From an uncultured Lachnospiraceae bacterium (GTDB lineage: Bacteria; Bacillota; Clostridia; Lachnospirales; Lachnospiraceae), in the NCBI GenBank assembly GCA_910578115.1, contig CAJTPO010000009.1, positions 32,730-96,729 of the forward strand: a DNA stretch of 64,000 bases, in the 5' to 3' direction. How positions within the stretch are numbered: position 1 is the stretch's first letter; each line of letters opens with the position of its first letter. The translations under genes and the position numbers were made by a program. The notes below the pieces were generated by a model. The model saw only the letters and a list, made by a program, of their open reading frames with translations. It searched no databases and was not told the origin of the DNA. This document shows positions 1-8,147 of this stretch, in pieces.

Positions 1-208
1 GTTGATACAGTTTCCAGTCTGTTTAAGCAACCATCACCACAATCACAACTGAATAAGCAACACAGCGTCAGCGCGTATGGAAACCAATCTATGCGCTCTA
101 TTTTATTGCCCTTTATTTTGCACTTTAATGGGAATGAGATATTTATTTTCGTATAAATATAAGCGGTGAGTGGCGAAAACAGTCAGTCGCAACAAATAGT
201 TATAACAC

Positions 209-1975
209 TTATACCCCCTTTCTCTTCTTCCTCACGATCCCGGCTCCCACATACAGCAGGATCATCCCCCACGCCACGCCCAGACTGGCAAGCAGGATCA
301 CCGCTGTCCGCGGCAGTTTCCCCAGATCACTTCTGCCGGAGGTCATGCCGTTTTGCCGCTCGATCTGATCCAGACGGTACAGCGAAGACACATCCGCATA
401 AAGCTCTTCCATATAGGCATCATCTACCGTCTGCTTCCTCCGCACCGACTTCACCGTATTCTCGATCATCTGTCCCGCAGCGTCACGCAGAGACGCCGAA
501 CCGTTAAACACCGGCGTCACGAAGGTGTCTTCCATATGATCCAGCAGCAGACCGGCCGCTTCGATCTTCACCTCATAGTGCGCCTCATCCTCGCCACAGG
601 CAGCCAGATACGCCCTGTATTCTTCCGACTCCTGCGCTTTGGAAGTGACCGGCACATAGCCTTCCGTCCCCGCATAGGCGATCTGTACCTCGTTGGTGAG
701 CAGATACTGCGCAAACAGCCAGGAGGCCAGCACTTCCTGCGGATTCTCCTTATTGAAAATACAGACCGAAGGCCCCTGCGAGATCATCTTCGGATGCATG
801 GGGTCAAACTGCGGAATCGGCATCACCACCGTCTCAAACTTCACGATCTTGTCCTCACTGATATCGGAGAGGGGAGCGTCCGTCCCCATCCAGGTTGCTC
901 CCGCCGTGGAATCCACCGCGAAGATGCACTGTCCGGCATTGAAGAAGTTGGCCGGATAACTGGAAATCTTAAACGTGGAAAAGGCCCCGTTTTTCGCATG
1001 TTCCGCTATGGTATACAGCAGTTCCTCCGTGGTGTCGTTGAAAATCTCGATCTCTCCGGTCTCCGTGGAGTAACCTGCCTCTTTCTGCCGCAGCATCTGG
1101 ATCATCATATTGTCGGTGGACTTGTAGATAAAAGGGATCATGACGCTCTGGCCGTTTACCAGATAATTCTCCTCCCCATCCATCGCCATGGCGGCCTCCG
1201 ATACCTCCCACACAAAATCCCAGGTCAGTGTTTCCGGCAGCGTATAGCCCATGGCCTCCACATAAGTCTTATTGACATAACAGGCTTCTGTGGACCGCAT
1301 ATACGGCATGGCATAGTAATGGCCGCCAAAGGAACACTCCTCCAGAAATTTCGGGATAATCTCCTCCGCCCGCGGAGCATCGAACCGTACCTCGCTCCCG
1401 CCGGAGCCATACCGCTCATCCGCAAACAGTTCATCCAAAGGCACTACAAGATTGCCGCCTGTCAGATAGGTGGCGATATGATCCGGATAGGTGATGCACA
1501 CATTAGGCGTGGTATTCGTGGCGATGTTGGTGATCACGTCATTATAGATCTTGCCGTAATCCGTATAGAGACGCAGATTCACGGTGATATTCGGATAAAG
1601 ATCTTCAAAATCCGCGATCGCTTTCTCATAGATGGCCGTCTGGTTCTTATTGGTGTCATTTTTGGCCCAGAAAGTGACTTCATATTCTCTGGAAAGATCG
1701 AACTCTTCCGGCACGGCAAAACTGCGCATTCCCTCGCTGCCGTGACAGCCGGTGAGCAGAATCGAACCACACAGCATAAGCGCCGCCGCACACACTCTGC
1801 TTATTCCGTGCCTGTATGCTTCCCCCGGCAGACCGCTTATTCCATATCTGTATCGTTCCCCCAACAGACCGCTTATTCCATATCTGTATCGTTCCCCCAA
1901 CAGTCTGCTTATTCCATATCTGTATCGTTCCTCAAACAGACTTCTCATAAGTCCTCTTTTCATAGCGATATCCAT
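209..1975 (-). CDS. Extracellular sugar-binding lipoprotein (ABC importer) with a C-terminal membrane anchor
   Basis: This is a family-1 type solute-binding protein that should capture a sugar or glycoside outside the cell for the two permeases encoded just upstream in the same operon. A hydrophobic stretch ending in a lipobox (LLTGC, about residues 73-77) marks it as a lipoprotein. Two things are odd. The region before the signal core carries four copies of a 12-residue unit (ERYRYGIS followed by four variable residues), encoded by 36-base DNA repeats. The C-terminus also has a hydrophobic segment followed by RKKRKGV, which looks like a second membrane anchor. Three in-frame ATGs (codons 1, 5, 10) all precede the repeats, so the true start is uncertain. 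Family call sure; sugar unknown. Confidence 0.85.
   Translation of the reverse strand: MDIAMKRGLMRSLFEERYRYGISRLLGERYRYGISGLLGERYRYGISGLPGEAYRHGISRVCAAALMLCGSILLTGCHGSEGMRSFAVPEEFDLSREYEVTFWAKNDTNKNQTAIYEKAIADFEDLYPNITVNLRLYTDYGKIYNDVITNIATNTTPNVCITYPDHIATYLTGGNLVVPLDELFADERYGSGGSEVRFDAPRAEEIIPKFLEECSFGGHYYAMPYMRSTEACYVNKTYVEAMGYTLPETLTWDFVWEVSEAAMAMDGEENYLVNGQSVMIPFIYKSTDNMMIQMLRQKEAGYSTETGEIEIFNDTTEELLYTIAEHAKNGAFSTFKISSYPANFFNAGQCIFAVDSTAGATWMGTDAPLSDISEDKIVKFETVVMPIPQFDPMHPKMISQGPSVCIFNKENPQEVLASWLFAQYLLTNEVQIAYAGTEGYVPVTSKAQESEEYRAYLAACGEDEAHYEVKIEAAGLLLDHMEDTFVTPVFNGSASLRDAAGQMIENTVKSVRRKQTVDDAYMEELYADVSSLYRLDQIERQNGMTSGRSDLGKLPRTAVILLASLGVAWGMILLYVGAGIVRKKRKGV
1800..1943 (-). repeat. 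Four tandem 36-base repeats in the 5' coding region of the solute-binding protein
   Basis: Four back-to-back units of 36 bases are visible, each containing a form of TATTCCATATCTGTATCG on the plus strand. The middle two are nearly identical and the outer two have diverged. The unit is a multiple of three, so changes in copy number keep the frame and lengthen or shorten the segment before the signal peptide core. Confidence 0.85.
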
Positions 1976-2101
1976 TCCCTTTGCAAACTCATTTCCTTTT
2001 CAAACCCGCTCCTGCATCATCCGCAGCGCAGACACTTCTGCCTCCTGACCTCTGTCTTCCGCCAGCTATCCTTTGATTCCGCCCCTTGATACTCCCACCG
2101 G

Positions 2102-3004
2102 CTATCCTTTCGTTCCGCCCCTTGACACCCCGGCCATAACCTTTTTCCGGAAGATCAAAAACAGCACGATCAGCGGCACGGAAATGACCACTACTGCCGC
2201 CATCATAGCCGGAATATTCTCCCGGCCGAATCCGTTTTCCCGGATCTCCTGAATACCGTTGGACACCAGATAATAGTTTTCGTCATCGGTGATCAGCCGC
2301 GGCCAGACGTAAGAATTCCAGCACTCGATCACTTTCAGAATGGTGATCGTGATCAAAGTCGGCTTCGAGATCGGAATCATCACCTTAAACAGATATTTCA
2401 AGTCGGAAGTCCCGTCCACCTTGGCCGCATAGTAAAGGCTGTCCGGTATCTGCTCGAAATTTTCCTTTAACAGATAAATATAGAAGACGGAGGTGACGGA
2501 GGGCAGAATCAGCCCCGGAAATGTATTGCGCATCTCCAGATTGGTGATCGTAACGAAATTGGTGATGATCACCAGCTCACTGGGAATCATCATCAGGGAA
2601 AGGAAAAGCACGAACAGCACATTTTTCCCCCGGAAGTCGAGTCTTGCGAAGGCGAAAGCCGCCAGCGTGATCACTGCCAGCATCAATGCCGTCGTCACCA
2701 CGGTAAAGATTGTTGTATTGAGCAGATAGCGGCCCAGCGGCACCGCCGTAAACGCATCCGCGTAATTCTGCAGCGTAGGCGACAGGGTAAAAAACTTCGG
2801 AATGCTCTCCGCGTTATAGGCGCTGTAGCTCTTGACGGAAGTTAAGAGCATCCAGTAAAAAGGAAACAGCACGATCACCGCCCAGACTGCCAGCAGGAAA
2901 TACGTGACCGCGTTCGCCGTGGTTCTGCGGGCTTTGGCTGCCTTCTCTATTCTAATATAGTCTCTGCCACTGCTCATATTGCTATGATTTCTGCCACCAT
3001 TCAT
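2102..3004 (-). CDS. Carbohydrate ABC transporter permease, MalG/UgpE type
   Basis: This is an inner-membrane subunit of a sugar importer, with about six predicted membrane segments. The EAA loop (about residues 190-210, around YYAAKVDGTSDLKYLFKVMIP) is the contact with the ATP-binding subunit. Its C-terminal half resembles MalG and LacG. It follows the MalF-type permease by about 136 bases and precedes the solute-binding gene by about 126 bases on the same strand, which gives the order ATPase, permease, permease, binding protein. A GAGGAG motif lies about ten bases before the chosen ATG. The substrate cannot be told from the sequence. Confidence 0.9.
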   Translation of the reverse strand: MNGGRNHSNMSSGRDYIRIEKAAKARRTTANAVTYFLLAVWAVIVLFPFYWMLLTSVKSYSAYNAESIPKFFTLSPTLQNYADAFTAVPLGRYLLNTTIFTVVTTALMLAVITLAAFAFARLDFRGKNVLFVLFLSLMMIPSELVIITNFVTITNLEMRNTFPGLILPSVTSVFYIYLLKENFEQIPDSLYYAAKVDGTSDLKYLFKVMIPISKPTLITITILKVIECWNSYVWPRLITDDENYYLVSNGIQEIRENGFGRENIPAMMAAVVVISVPLIVLFLIFRKKVMAGVSRGGTKG

Positions 3005-3140
3005 ATCGGGATTCTCCTCGTCTTCTTATGCCGTCTTACTCTCATCCGCCCTGCCGGAACAGTTCACTGCGATAACCTGTTTCGGAAATCTTAAATTGCT
3101 GATTGCAAAATTACTGCATCCACATGCTTTCTCAATCTGT

Positions 3141-4055
3141 TTATCTGCCCTGCAGATGATTTCGATTCCTATTGCTGACCAGCAGGTTGATACATGTGAT
3201 CGTCAGCACGATCGCAAACAGCAGGATCGCCGCCGCGGACGCGTAGGAAGGATATCCGCCGCTGTCCCCGTAAAGCATATCGTAGACGTATCCCACGATC
3301 GTATTCATCTCCGCGGCATTTAAATCCGTCCCAAACAGCGCCACCACGTCGCTGTACGCTTTGAATGCCCCGATAAAGCCCGTAATGATCAGGTAAAAGA
3401 TCATCGGGGAGATCATCGGCAGTGTGATCCGCATAAAGATCCGAAACGCCGGAGTACCGTCCACTCTGGCCGCCTGATAAAGCTGCGGATTTACTGAAGC
3501 CAGCGCACTGGTCAGAATCAGGATCTTAAAAGGCATCACCACCCAGATCGTATACAGGCACAAAACAAACATCTTCGCCCAGTACGGCCCGTCGATAAAA
3601 TCAATGGAACTGCCGCCGAACCATGCAAGCAGCAGATTGATCAGCCCGTCCGAGTAGGCCGTCTTTTTAAACAGGACCATAAACACCAGCCCCACCGCCA
3701 GCGTATTCGTCACATAAGGCAGGAAATAGATCGTCTGGAACAGATTCCGCAGCGGTCTGATGGCATTAAGCCCTACAGAGATCAACAGCGCGATCACGGT
3801 AGAAAGCGGCACCGTGATGATCACCAGCAGAAATGTATTCCGGACTGCCTGCAGGAAATAAGGATCATGCAGCACATAGGAATAATTGTAAGCGCCGATC
3901 CCGAAATGCGTCTGGGATGCAGAATTATACCCCTCCTCGAAGGAATAGACGAAAACATCGACCAGGGGGTATACCATAAACACCCCCAGAAAAAGAATCG
4001 CCGGCAAAAGATACAGCCATCCCTTAAGGCCGCTGTCCCTCCATCTCTTCTTCAT
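3141..4055 (-). CDS. Carbohydrate ABC transporter permease, MalF/UgpA type
   Basis: This is the second membrane subunit of the importer. The N-terminus (GWLYLLPAILFLGVFMVYPL) is typical of MalF/UgpA-type sugar permeases, and the EAA loop appears as YQAARVDGTPAFRIFMRITLP. About six membrane segments are predicted, and the length of about 304 residues is usual. An AAGGAG site precedes the ATG by about ten bases. The gene lies 89 bases after the ATP-binding subunit gene and runs toward the MalG-type permease. It should form a heterodimer with that permease. Confidence 0.9.
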   Translation of the reverse strand: MKKRWRDSGLKGWLYLLPAILFLGVFMVYPLVDVFVYSFEEGYNSASQTHFGIGAYNYSYVLHDPYFLQAVRNTFLLVIITVPLSTVIALLISVGLNAIRPLRNLFQTIYFLPYVTNTLAVGLVFMVLFKKTAYSDGLINLLLAWFGGSSIDFIDGPYWAKMFVLCLYTIWVVMPFKILILTSALASVNPQLYQAARVDGTPAFRIFMRITLPMISPMIFYLIITGFIGAFKAYSDVVALFGTDLNAAEMNTIVGYVYDMLYGDSGGYPSYASAAAILLFAIVLTITCINLLVSNRNRNHLQGR

Positions 4056-4144
4056 CTCTTCCGCACTCCTTTCCAGAAAATCATGACACTGTCCCTATGC
4101 GATACAGCTCATGGTTCCGTTATCCATAACAACATATCATTACA

Positions 4145-5251
4145 TCACTCTGTTATCTCACCGTAGAGCCGCTCCTCTGTCTCCTTACGGAAAAGAAACA
4201 CCTTCTGCGGCTTTAAGAAAAATCTGACCGTACCATCCTTTGCATCCACCCGGTTCTCCGCACTGATGATGGAACGGACCGTCGGATTTAAGGATGCACC
4301 GTGCCTGGAGACCACGCTGATATCGCGCCCCATCACCTCCACGCTGCCAAATTCACAGCTAAGGCTGCCCGTCTCGCAGAGTACAAAGCCCTCCGGCCGC
4401 ACGCCCACATAAACCTCCTGATCGGCAATGCCCGAAACACCAAGCACCGCATCCTCTCCCAGATACAGCCTGCCGCCCCTGCACTGCCCGGCAAATACAT
4501 TGATCGGCGGCGTGCCAAGGAACCTGGCCACAAACAGGTTTGCCGGATCGTCATAGACTGCCTGCGGCTTCCCAATCTGCTGTACCACCCCTTCTTTCAT
4601 CACCACGATCCTGTCGGAAATGCTCATGGCCTCCTCCTGATCATGGGTCACGAAAACGGTGGTAATCCCGGTCTCTCTCTGAATCCTTCTGATCTCTTCC
4701 CTCGTCTGGAGGCGCAGGCGGGCGTCCAGATTGGATAAAGGCTCGTCCAGCAACAGCACACCGGGCATTTTCACCAGCGCCCGGGCAATAGCCACCCGCT
4801 GCTGCTGCCCGCCGGAAAGCTCCCCGGGCTTACGGTCCATCAACTCATCTATCTGTACAAGCCTGGCCGCCTCATTTGCCTTCGATAACATGACCGCCTT
4901 CGACAGCTTATCTTTTCCTTTCAGGTTCTGCAGCGGAAACAAAATATTCTGCTTTACCGTAAGATGCGGATACAGCGCATAATTCTGAAACACCAGCCCC
5001 ACGCCCCTGTTCTCCGGCGGCAGGTCGGTGATGTCGTCCTCCCCGAAAAAGATCCGCCCGGCGGTAGGCTTCAAAAGCCCGCTGATCAGATTGAGCGCAG
5101 TGCTCTTACCGCAGCCGGAAGGCCCCAAAAGCCCCACCAGCTCCCCGTCCGGGATCTCGAAGGTGAGATCGCTTACTGCCGTCACCTCCCCGGCGTTCTT
5201 CTTCCCCCTGCCGGGAAATTTTTTCGTCAGGTTCTGTAATACAATTTTCAT
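4145..5251 (-). CDS. Sugar ABC transporter ATP-binding protein, MsmX/UgpC/MalK family
   Basis: This cytoplasmic ATPase powers carbohydrate import. Walker A is GPSGCGKST (residues 43-51), followed by the Q-loop, the signature LSGGQQQRVAIARAL, Walker B VLLLDEPLSNLD and the switch VTHDQEEA. The C-terminal ~130 residues form the MalK-like TOBE regulatory region. I chose the ATG at 5251 because GGGAG lies five bases before it; an in-frame ATG twelve bases upstream is also possible. The start overlaps the stop of the preceding AAA/nuclease-like gene as ATGA, so the two are probably translationally coupled. It is the only sugar-import ATPase in the window, while two other importers lack one, so sharing MsmX-style is likely (inference). 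Confidence 0.92.
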   Translation of the reverse strand: MKIVLQNLTKKFPGRGKKNAGEVTAVSDLTFEIPDGELVGLLGPSGCGKSTALNLISGLLKPTAGRIFFGEDDITDLPPENRGVGLVFQNYALYPHLTVKQNILFPLQNLKGKDKLSKAVMLSKANEAARLVQIDELMDRKPGELSGGQQQRVAIARALVKMPGVLLLDEPLSNLDARLRLQTREEIRRIQRETGITTVFVTHDQEEAMSISDRIVVMKEGVVQQIGKPQAVYDDPANLFVARFLGTPPINVFAGQCRGGRLYLGEDAVLGVSGIADQEVYVGVRPEGFVLCETGSLSCEFGSVEVMGRDISVVSRHGASLNPTVRSIISAENRVDAKDGTVRFFLKPQKVFLFRKETEERLYGEITE

Positions 5252-6894
5252 GTCCGCTCCCATTCTGCCGCGTCGGCCCCTGCTCCGTTCAAGCCTTTGC
5301 TTTCATTTTGTACCGCCACTTTTTCTATCATACAGCTGTGCTTCCGCTGCCCGGCAGGCGCCTTCCTGTCATAGCTGATCGCAACGAGCAGGATATCTCC
5401 GCCAAATTCCCTGATTCCCGCCGGATAGTTCCTTTTTTTGATCTGTTCGATGGCACTTTCGGCTGACTGATTCCACTTCAGTTCGATCACCAGTGCGGGA
5501 AGCACAGAACCCTTTTTCGGCAGATATACAAGATCCGCATAACCGCTGCCCGCCGGCAACTCCTCAAACAGCACATACTCATCTCCGTAACTGAAATACG
5601 CACGCTTGATCACACTGCGCAGCGCCTGCTCATTGTTATAATAAAGCGGCGCTTCTTCTGCATGAATCTTCTCGATCTGTGCAGCCACCGCCTCCGCATT
5701 TTCCTCCACGGTATTGTAAAGAAGCTGATCACTCTCCCGAATCCGACGGATGGTATCGTCACGCCTCACATCACGGACGACTCTGGCAAACTCCTGACGT
5801 ATTTCCTCATTGGGTATGCGGGCCTGGCCCGTCACTTCATCATAGGCCAGATAACCGAGATGGATCAGCAGCGTCAGCACGTCATCCCGATTCTTAAATG
5901 TCACGAAATCATTGCTGAATCCATTCACATCCACCCTGACGGTGCCGCCGCCGATCAATTCCGCCACAATTTCCGACATACCGTCAAAATCCAGGCTGAT
6001 ATACCCCATCAGACTTTCCGCAGTCGAAGTCTGCGTCCAATAGGAGCGAAAACTCTTATTATGAACAGCTTTCATAACTGAATTGGGATTATACACAGAA
6101 GCGGCACTGCAAAAAGCATAACCGTCATACCAGCGCTTCATTCCTGCAAAATCACACTGGTTCTCTATGCAAAGTTTCCGCACCTCCTGTTCCGTAAATC
6201 CCACATAATCTGCAAATTTACCCGGCGAGATTACCGAAAATTCCATGAAATCAGAAATTGCCGACTGCGATCCGTCCCGCTTAACCGACAGAATCCCCGT
6301 CATATACACTGCCGCAAAAATCCTGTTCGTCGTACCACTGCTCTTAAACAGCATCCGCAGAAACTCCAGATATTCCCGCTGCAGTTCCGGCGCTTCCCGG
6401 ACAGGCGCATCCCATTCATCAATGATCATGATAAATTTATTCCCTGTCAGCTCCGTGGCCCGGATCATGGTCGTGGGCAGTTCATTACTCACTTCCAGCG
6501 ACGGATAGGCCGCTTTCAATTCCTCCGTGATCTTCTCACTGACATAAGCGGCCACATTCCGGTATCCATCCGTAAACGGCTTTACATACGTCAGATCCAG
6601 ATAGATCACATCATACTGATTCAGATATTTCCTGTAACTTTCGTTGAGACTCTTGTTTTCCGCAATCTCCAGATCATCAAACAGTCCCGCAGAATCGCAG
6701 CATTTGTCATAATAGGCACATAACATCTGCGCCGCAAAAGATTTCCCGAAACGGCGCGGCCTGCTGACACAAGTCAGACGTCTCGGCGTCTCGATCGTCT
6801 CATTGACCAGACTGATAAGGCCGCTTTTATCTATATAAATATCATTTCTGATTCCGGCAAATCCGCTGTTTCCGGGATTCAGGTAAGTTCCCAT
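5248..6894 (-). CDS. AAA-ATPase-like / PD-(D/E)XK nuclease-like protein (DUF1703 type)
   Basis: The N-terminal region resembles the AAA-ATPase-like family common in Clostridia and Bacteroidetes: YIDKSGLISLVN followed by a Walker-A-like SRPRRFGKS at residues 44-52 and a Walker-B-like IMIIDEWDAP. The C-terminal ~110 residues look like a PD-(D/E)XK nuclease fold, with YADLVYLPKK and VIELKWN supplying the D and ExK positions. The length of 548 residues is normal for the family, whose role is not established. Its start overlaps the end of the CPBP gene by 16 bases and its stop overlaps the sugar ATPase start by four, so it is embedded in a transport operon. Function there is unknown. Confidence 0.85.
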   Translation of the reverse strand: MGTYLNPGNSGFAGIRNDIYIDKSGLISLVNETIETPRRLTCVSRPRRFGKSFAAQMLCAYYDKCCDSAGLFDDLEIAENKSLNESYRKYLNQYDVIYLDLTYVKPFTDGYRNVAAYVSEKITEELKAAYPSLEVSNELPTTMIRATELTGNKFIMIIDEWDAPVREAPELQREYLEFLRMLFKSSGTTNRIFAAVYMTGILSVKRDGSQSAISDFMEFSVISPGKFADYVGFTEQEVRKLCIENQCDFAGMKRWYDGYAFCSAASVYNPNSVMKAVHNKSFRSYWTQTSTAESLMGYISLDFDGMSEIVAELIGGGTVRVDVNGFSNDFVTFKNRDDVLTLLIHLGYLAYDEVTGQARIPNEEIRQEFARVVRDVRRDDTIRRIRESDQLLYNTVEENAEAVAAQIEKIHAEEAPLYYNNEQALRSVIKRAYFSYGDEYVLFEELPAGSGYADLVYLPKKGSVLPALVIELKWNQSAESAIEQIKKRNYPAGIREFGGDILLVAISYDRKAPAGQRKHSCMIEKVAVQNESKGLNGAGADAAEWERT

Positions 6895-7922
6895 TTCGTC
6901 ACCGCCTCTTTTTCTTCCCTATACAAAAGGTACAAAAGAATTCCCGCCACTGCAATAAACCCGGCTCCGCCGATCAGCCCCGTGGGAGCCGGTCCCAGGA
7001 AGACATTGTAGGGACGTTCCGGCGAGGTAAACAAAATTCCCGCAGAGGCAAAACCATTCAGGGTGCTATGTCCCATGACGGCCGGAATACAACTTTTCGT
7101 CTTGATCGTAACATAGGACAGGATAATCCCCATCACAGTACAGAACAGGCACATAGCCAGGATTCCCGTAAAAGGATAGCCGACATAATCGACGCCATAG
7201 TTATGTCCGATAACGGTCAGCGGAAGATGCCAGAGTCCCCAGATCACCCCGCTTAGAAGCACGGCCGGCACCACCTTAAACTGTTTCATCATCCGCGGCA
7301 GCAGAAATCCCCGCCAGCCCCATTCCTCGCCGAAACAGTTCAGCAGATTTGCGAAAGGTGCAATCACCGCTCCCATCGCAAGCTGTACCACCACTACCTG
7401 CTGCACCTGCGCCTGTGTAGATTCCAGTCCCTGCGCCTCAAAGAGCGCTTTCATAGTTCCAAACCCCACATCAAACTGCTCCCGGAAGATCAGGAAATAC
7501 AATGCCGCGCCAAAAAGGATCAGCAGATCAAAGCCGAACCACACCAATCCGTAATATCGCAGATTCTTTTTCAGGTCGATCGTAAGCATCAGGCTTCTCA
7601 ACGTAAGTCTCTCTTTCGTCAGCAGACGCGTGAGCAGGGCTCCCAGCGCCGGAAGAAACATCACACTGGCGATCACACTCTGTACAATATAAGCCTGCTG
7701 CGCATCTGCATTCTTCGCCATGGGCATAATGCCAAAGATCTCCACAACATAGGTCAGCGCAAACGTGATCAAAAGATAGAGGCCGATCTGCTTAAGGTTC
7801 CTTTTCTTTTCTTCCTCGGGCGTCAGTTTCGGCGCGGGTTTAACGCCGCCTGCACCGTTATCCTGTTTATTGAATTTTTTCCAGATTTCCTGCATCTCCT
7901 GTTGGTTATGATCTGTATCCAT
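6879..7922 (-). CDS. CPBP-family intramembrane glutamic protease (Abi/Rce1-like)
   Basis: This is a polytopic membrane protein of about 347 residues with roughly eight hydrophobic segments. The CPBP motifs are present: EEWGWRGFLLPRM (EExxxR), then IWGLWHLPL with its histidine, and a later histidine in MGHSTLNG. Family members are membrane-embedded proteases or related proteins involved in peptide processing or self-immunity. The ATG at 7922 is preceded by GGGAGGGG, which is better than upstream in-frame starts. It is the first gene of the operon that continues into the AAA-like gene and the ABC importer, with a promoter candidate about 100 bases upstream. What it cleaves here is not evident. 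Confidence 0.85.
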   Translation of the reverse strand: MDTDHNQQEMQEIWKKFNKQDNGAGGVKPAPKLTPEEEKKRNLKQIGLYLLITFALTYVVEIFGIMPMAKNADAQQAYIVQSVIASVMFLPALGALLTRLLTKERLTLRSLMLTIDLKKNLRYYGLVWFGFDLLILFGAALYFLIFREQFDVGFGTMKALFEAQGLESTQAQVQQVVVVQLAMGAVIAPFANLLNCFGEEWGWRGFLLPRMMKQFKVVPAVLLSGVIWGLWHLPLTVIGHNYGVDYVGYPFTGILAMCLFCTVMGIILSYVTIKTKSCIPAVMGHSTLNGFASAGILFTSPERPYNVFLGPAPTGLIGGAGFIAVAGILLYLLYREEKEAVTKWELT

Positions 7923-8013
7923 AGATACCCCTCCCATTCTCATTCCGGTACAATATGGTTTCCGTTGATATACCCTGACAGACAGTCGGATATTGTCCAT
8001 CTGTCTTAGATAT

Positions 8014-8042
8014 ACTATACAATATTTTCCTGTCTCCTGCAA
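8014..8042 (-). promoter_or_regulatory. Promoter candidate for the CPBP-AAA-ABC operon
   Basis: Read on the minus strand, TTGCAG is separated by exactly 17 bases from TATAGT, about 90 bases before the CPBP start codon. Together with the terminator at 8094-8123 it suggests that the importer operon is transcribed separately from the sugar-catabolic operon upstream. Confidence 0.55.
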
Positions 8043-8093
8043 ACCGTCATACAATACTGCTGCCACTTTTTATAACCACTCGTTACAGTTCAC

Positions 8094-8123
8094 GAAAAAG
8101 GAGTGCAGTTTTCACCACACTCC
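8094..8123 (-). terminator. Rho-independent terminator after the DUF5060/DUF4038 glycosidase gene
   Basis: On the minus strand, GGAGTG and CACTCC arms form a hairpin followed directly by a run of T. It lies about 25 bases after the glycosidase stop and closes the catabolic operon that starts near 14.6 kb. Confidence 0.6.
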
Positions 8124-8147
8124 CCTGAAATTTCACGCTCTCTGTAT

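Noticed and set aside
1..156. Open frame from the window edge on the plus strand (about 51 codons to TAA)
   Set aside because: No start is visible, composition is AT-rich and no family pattern was recognised; it may be chance or the tail of an unseen gene.
1800..1943. Tandem operator sites rather than coding repeats
   Set aside because: The 36-base units keep an open frame continuous with the signal peptide and all candidate starts lie before them.
353..2089. Long plus-strand open frame opposite the solute-binding protein gene
   Set aside because: It mirrors the codon pattern of the real gene, lacks any domain and has arginine/histidine-rich shadow composition.
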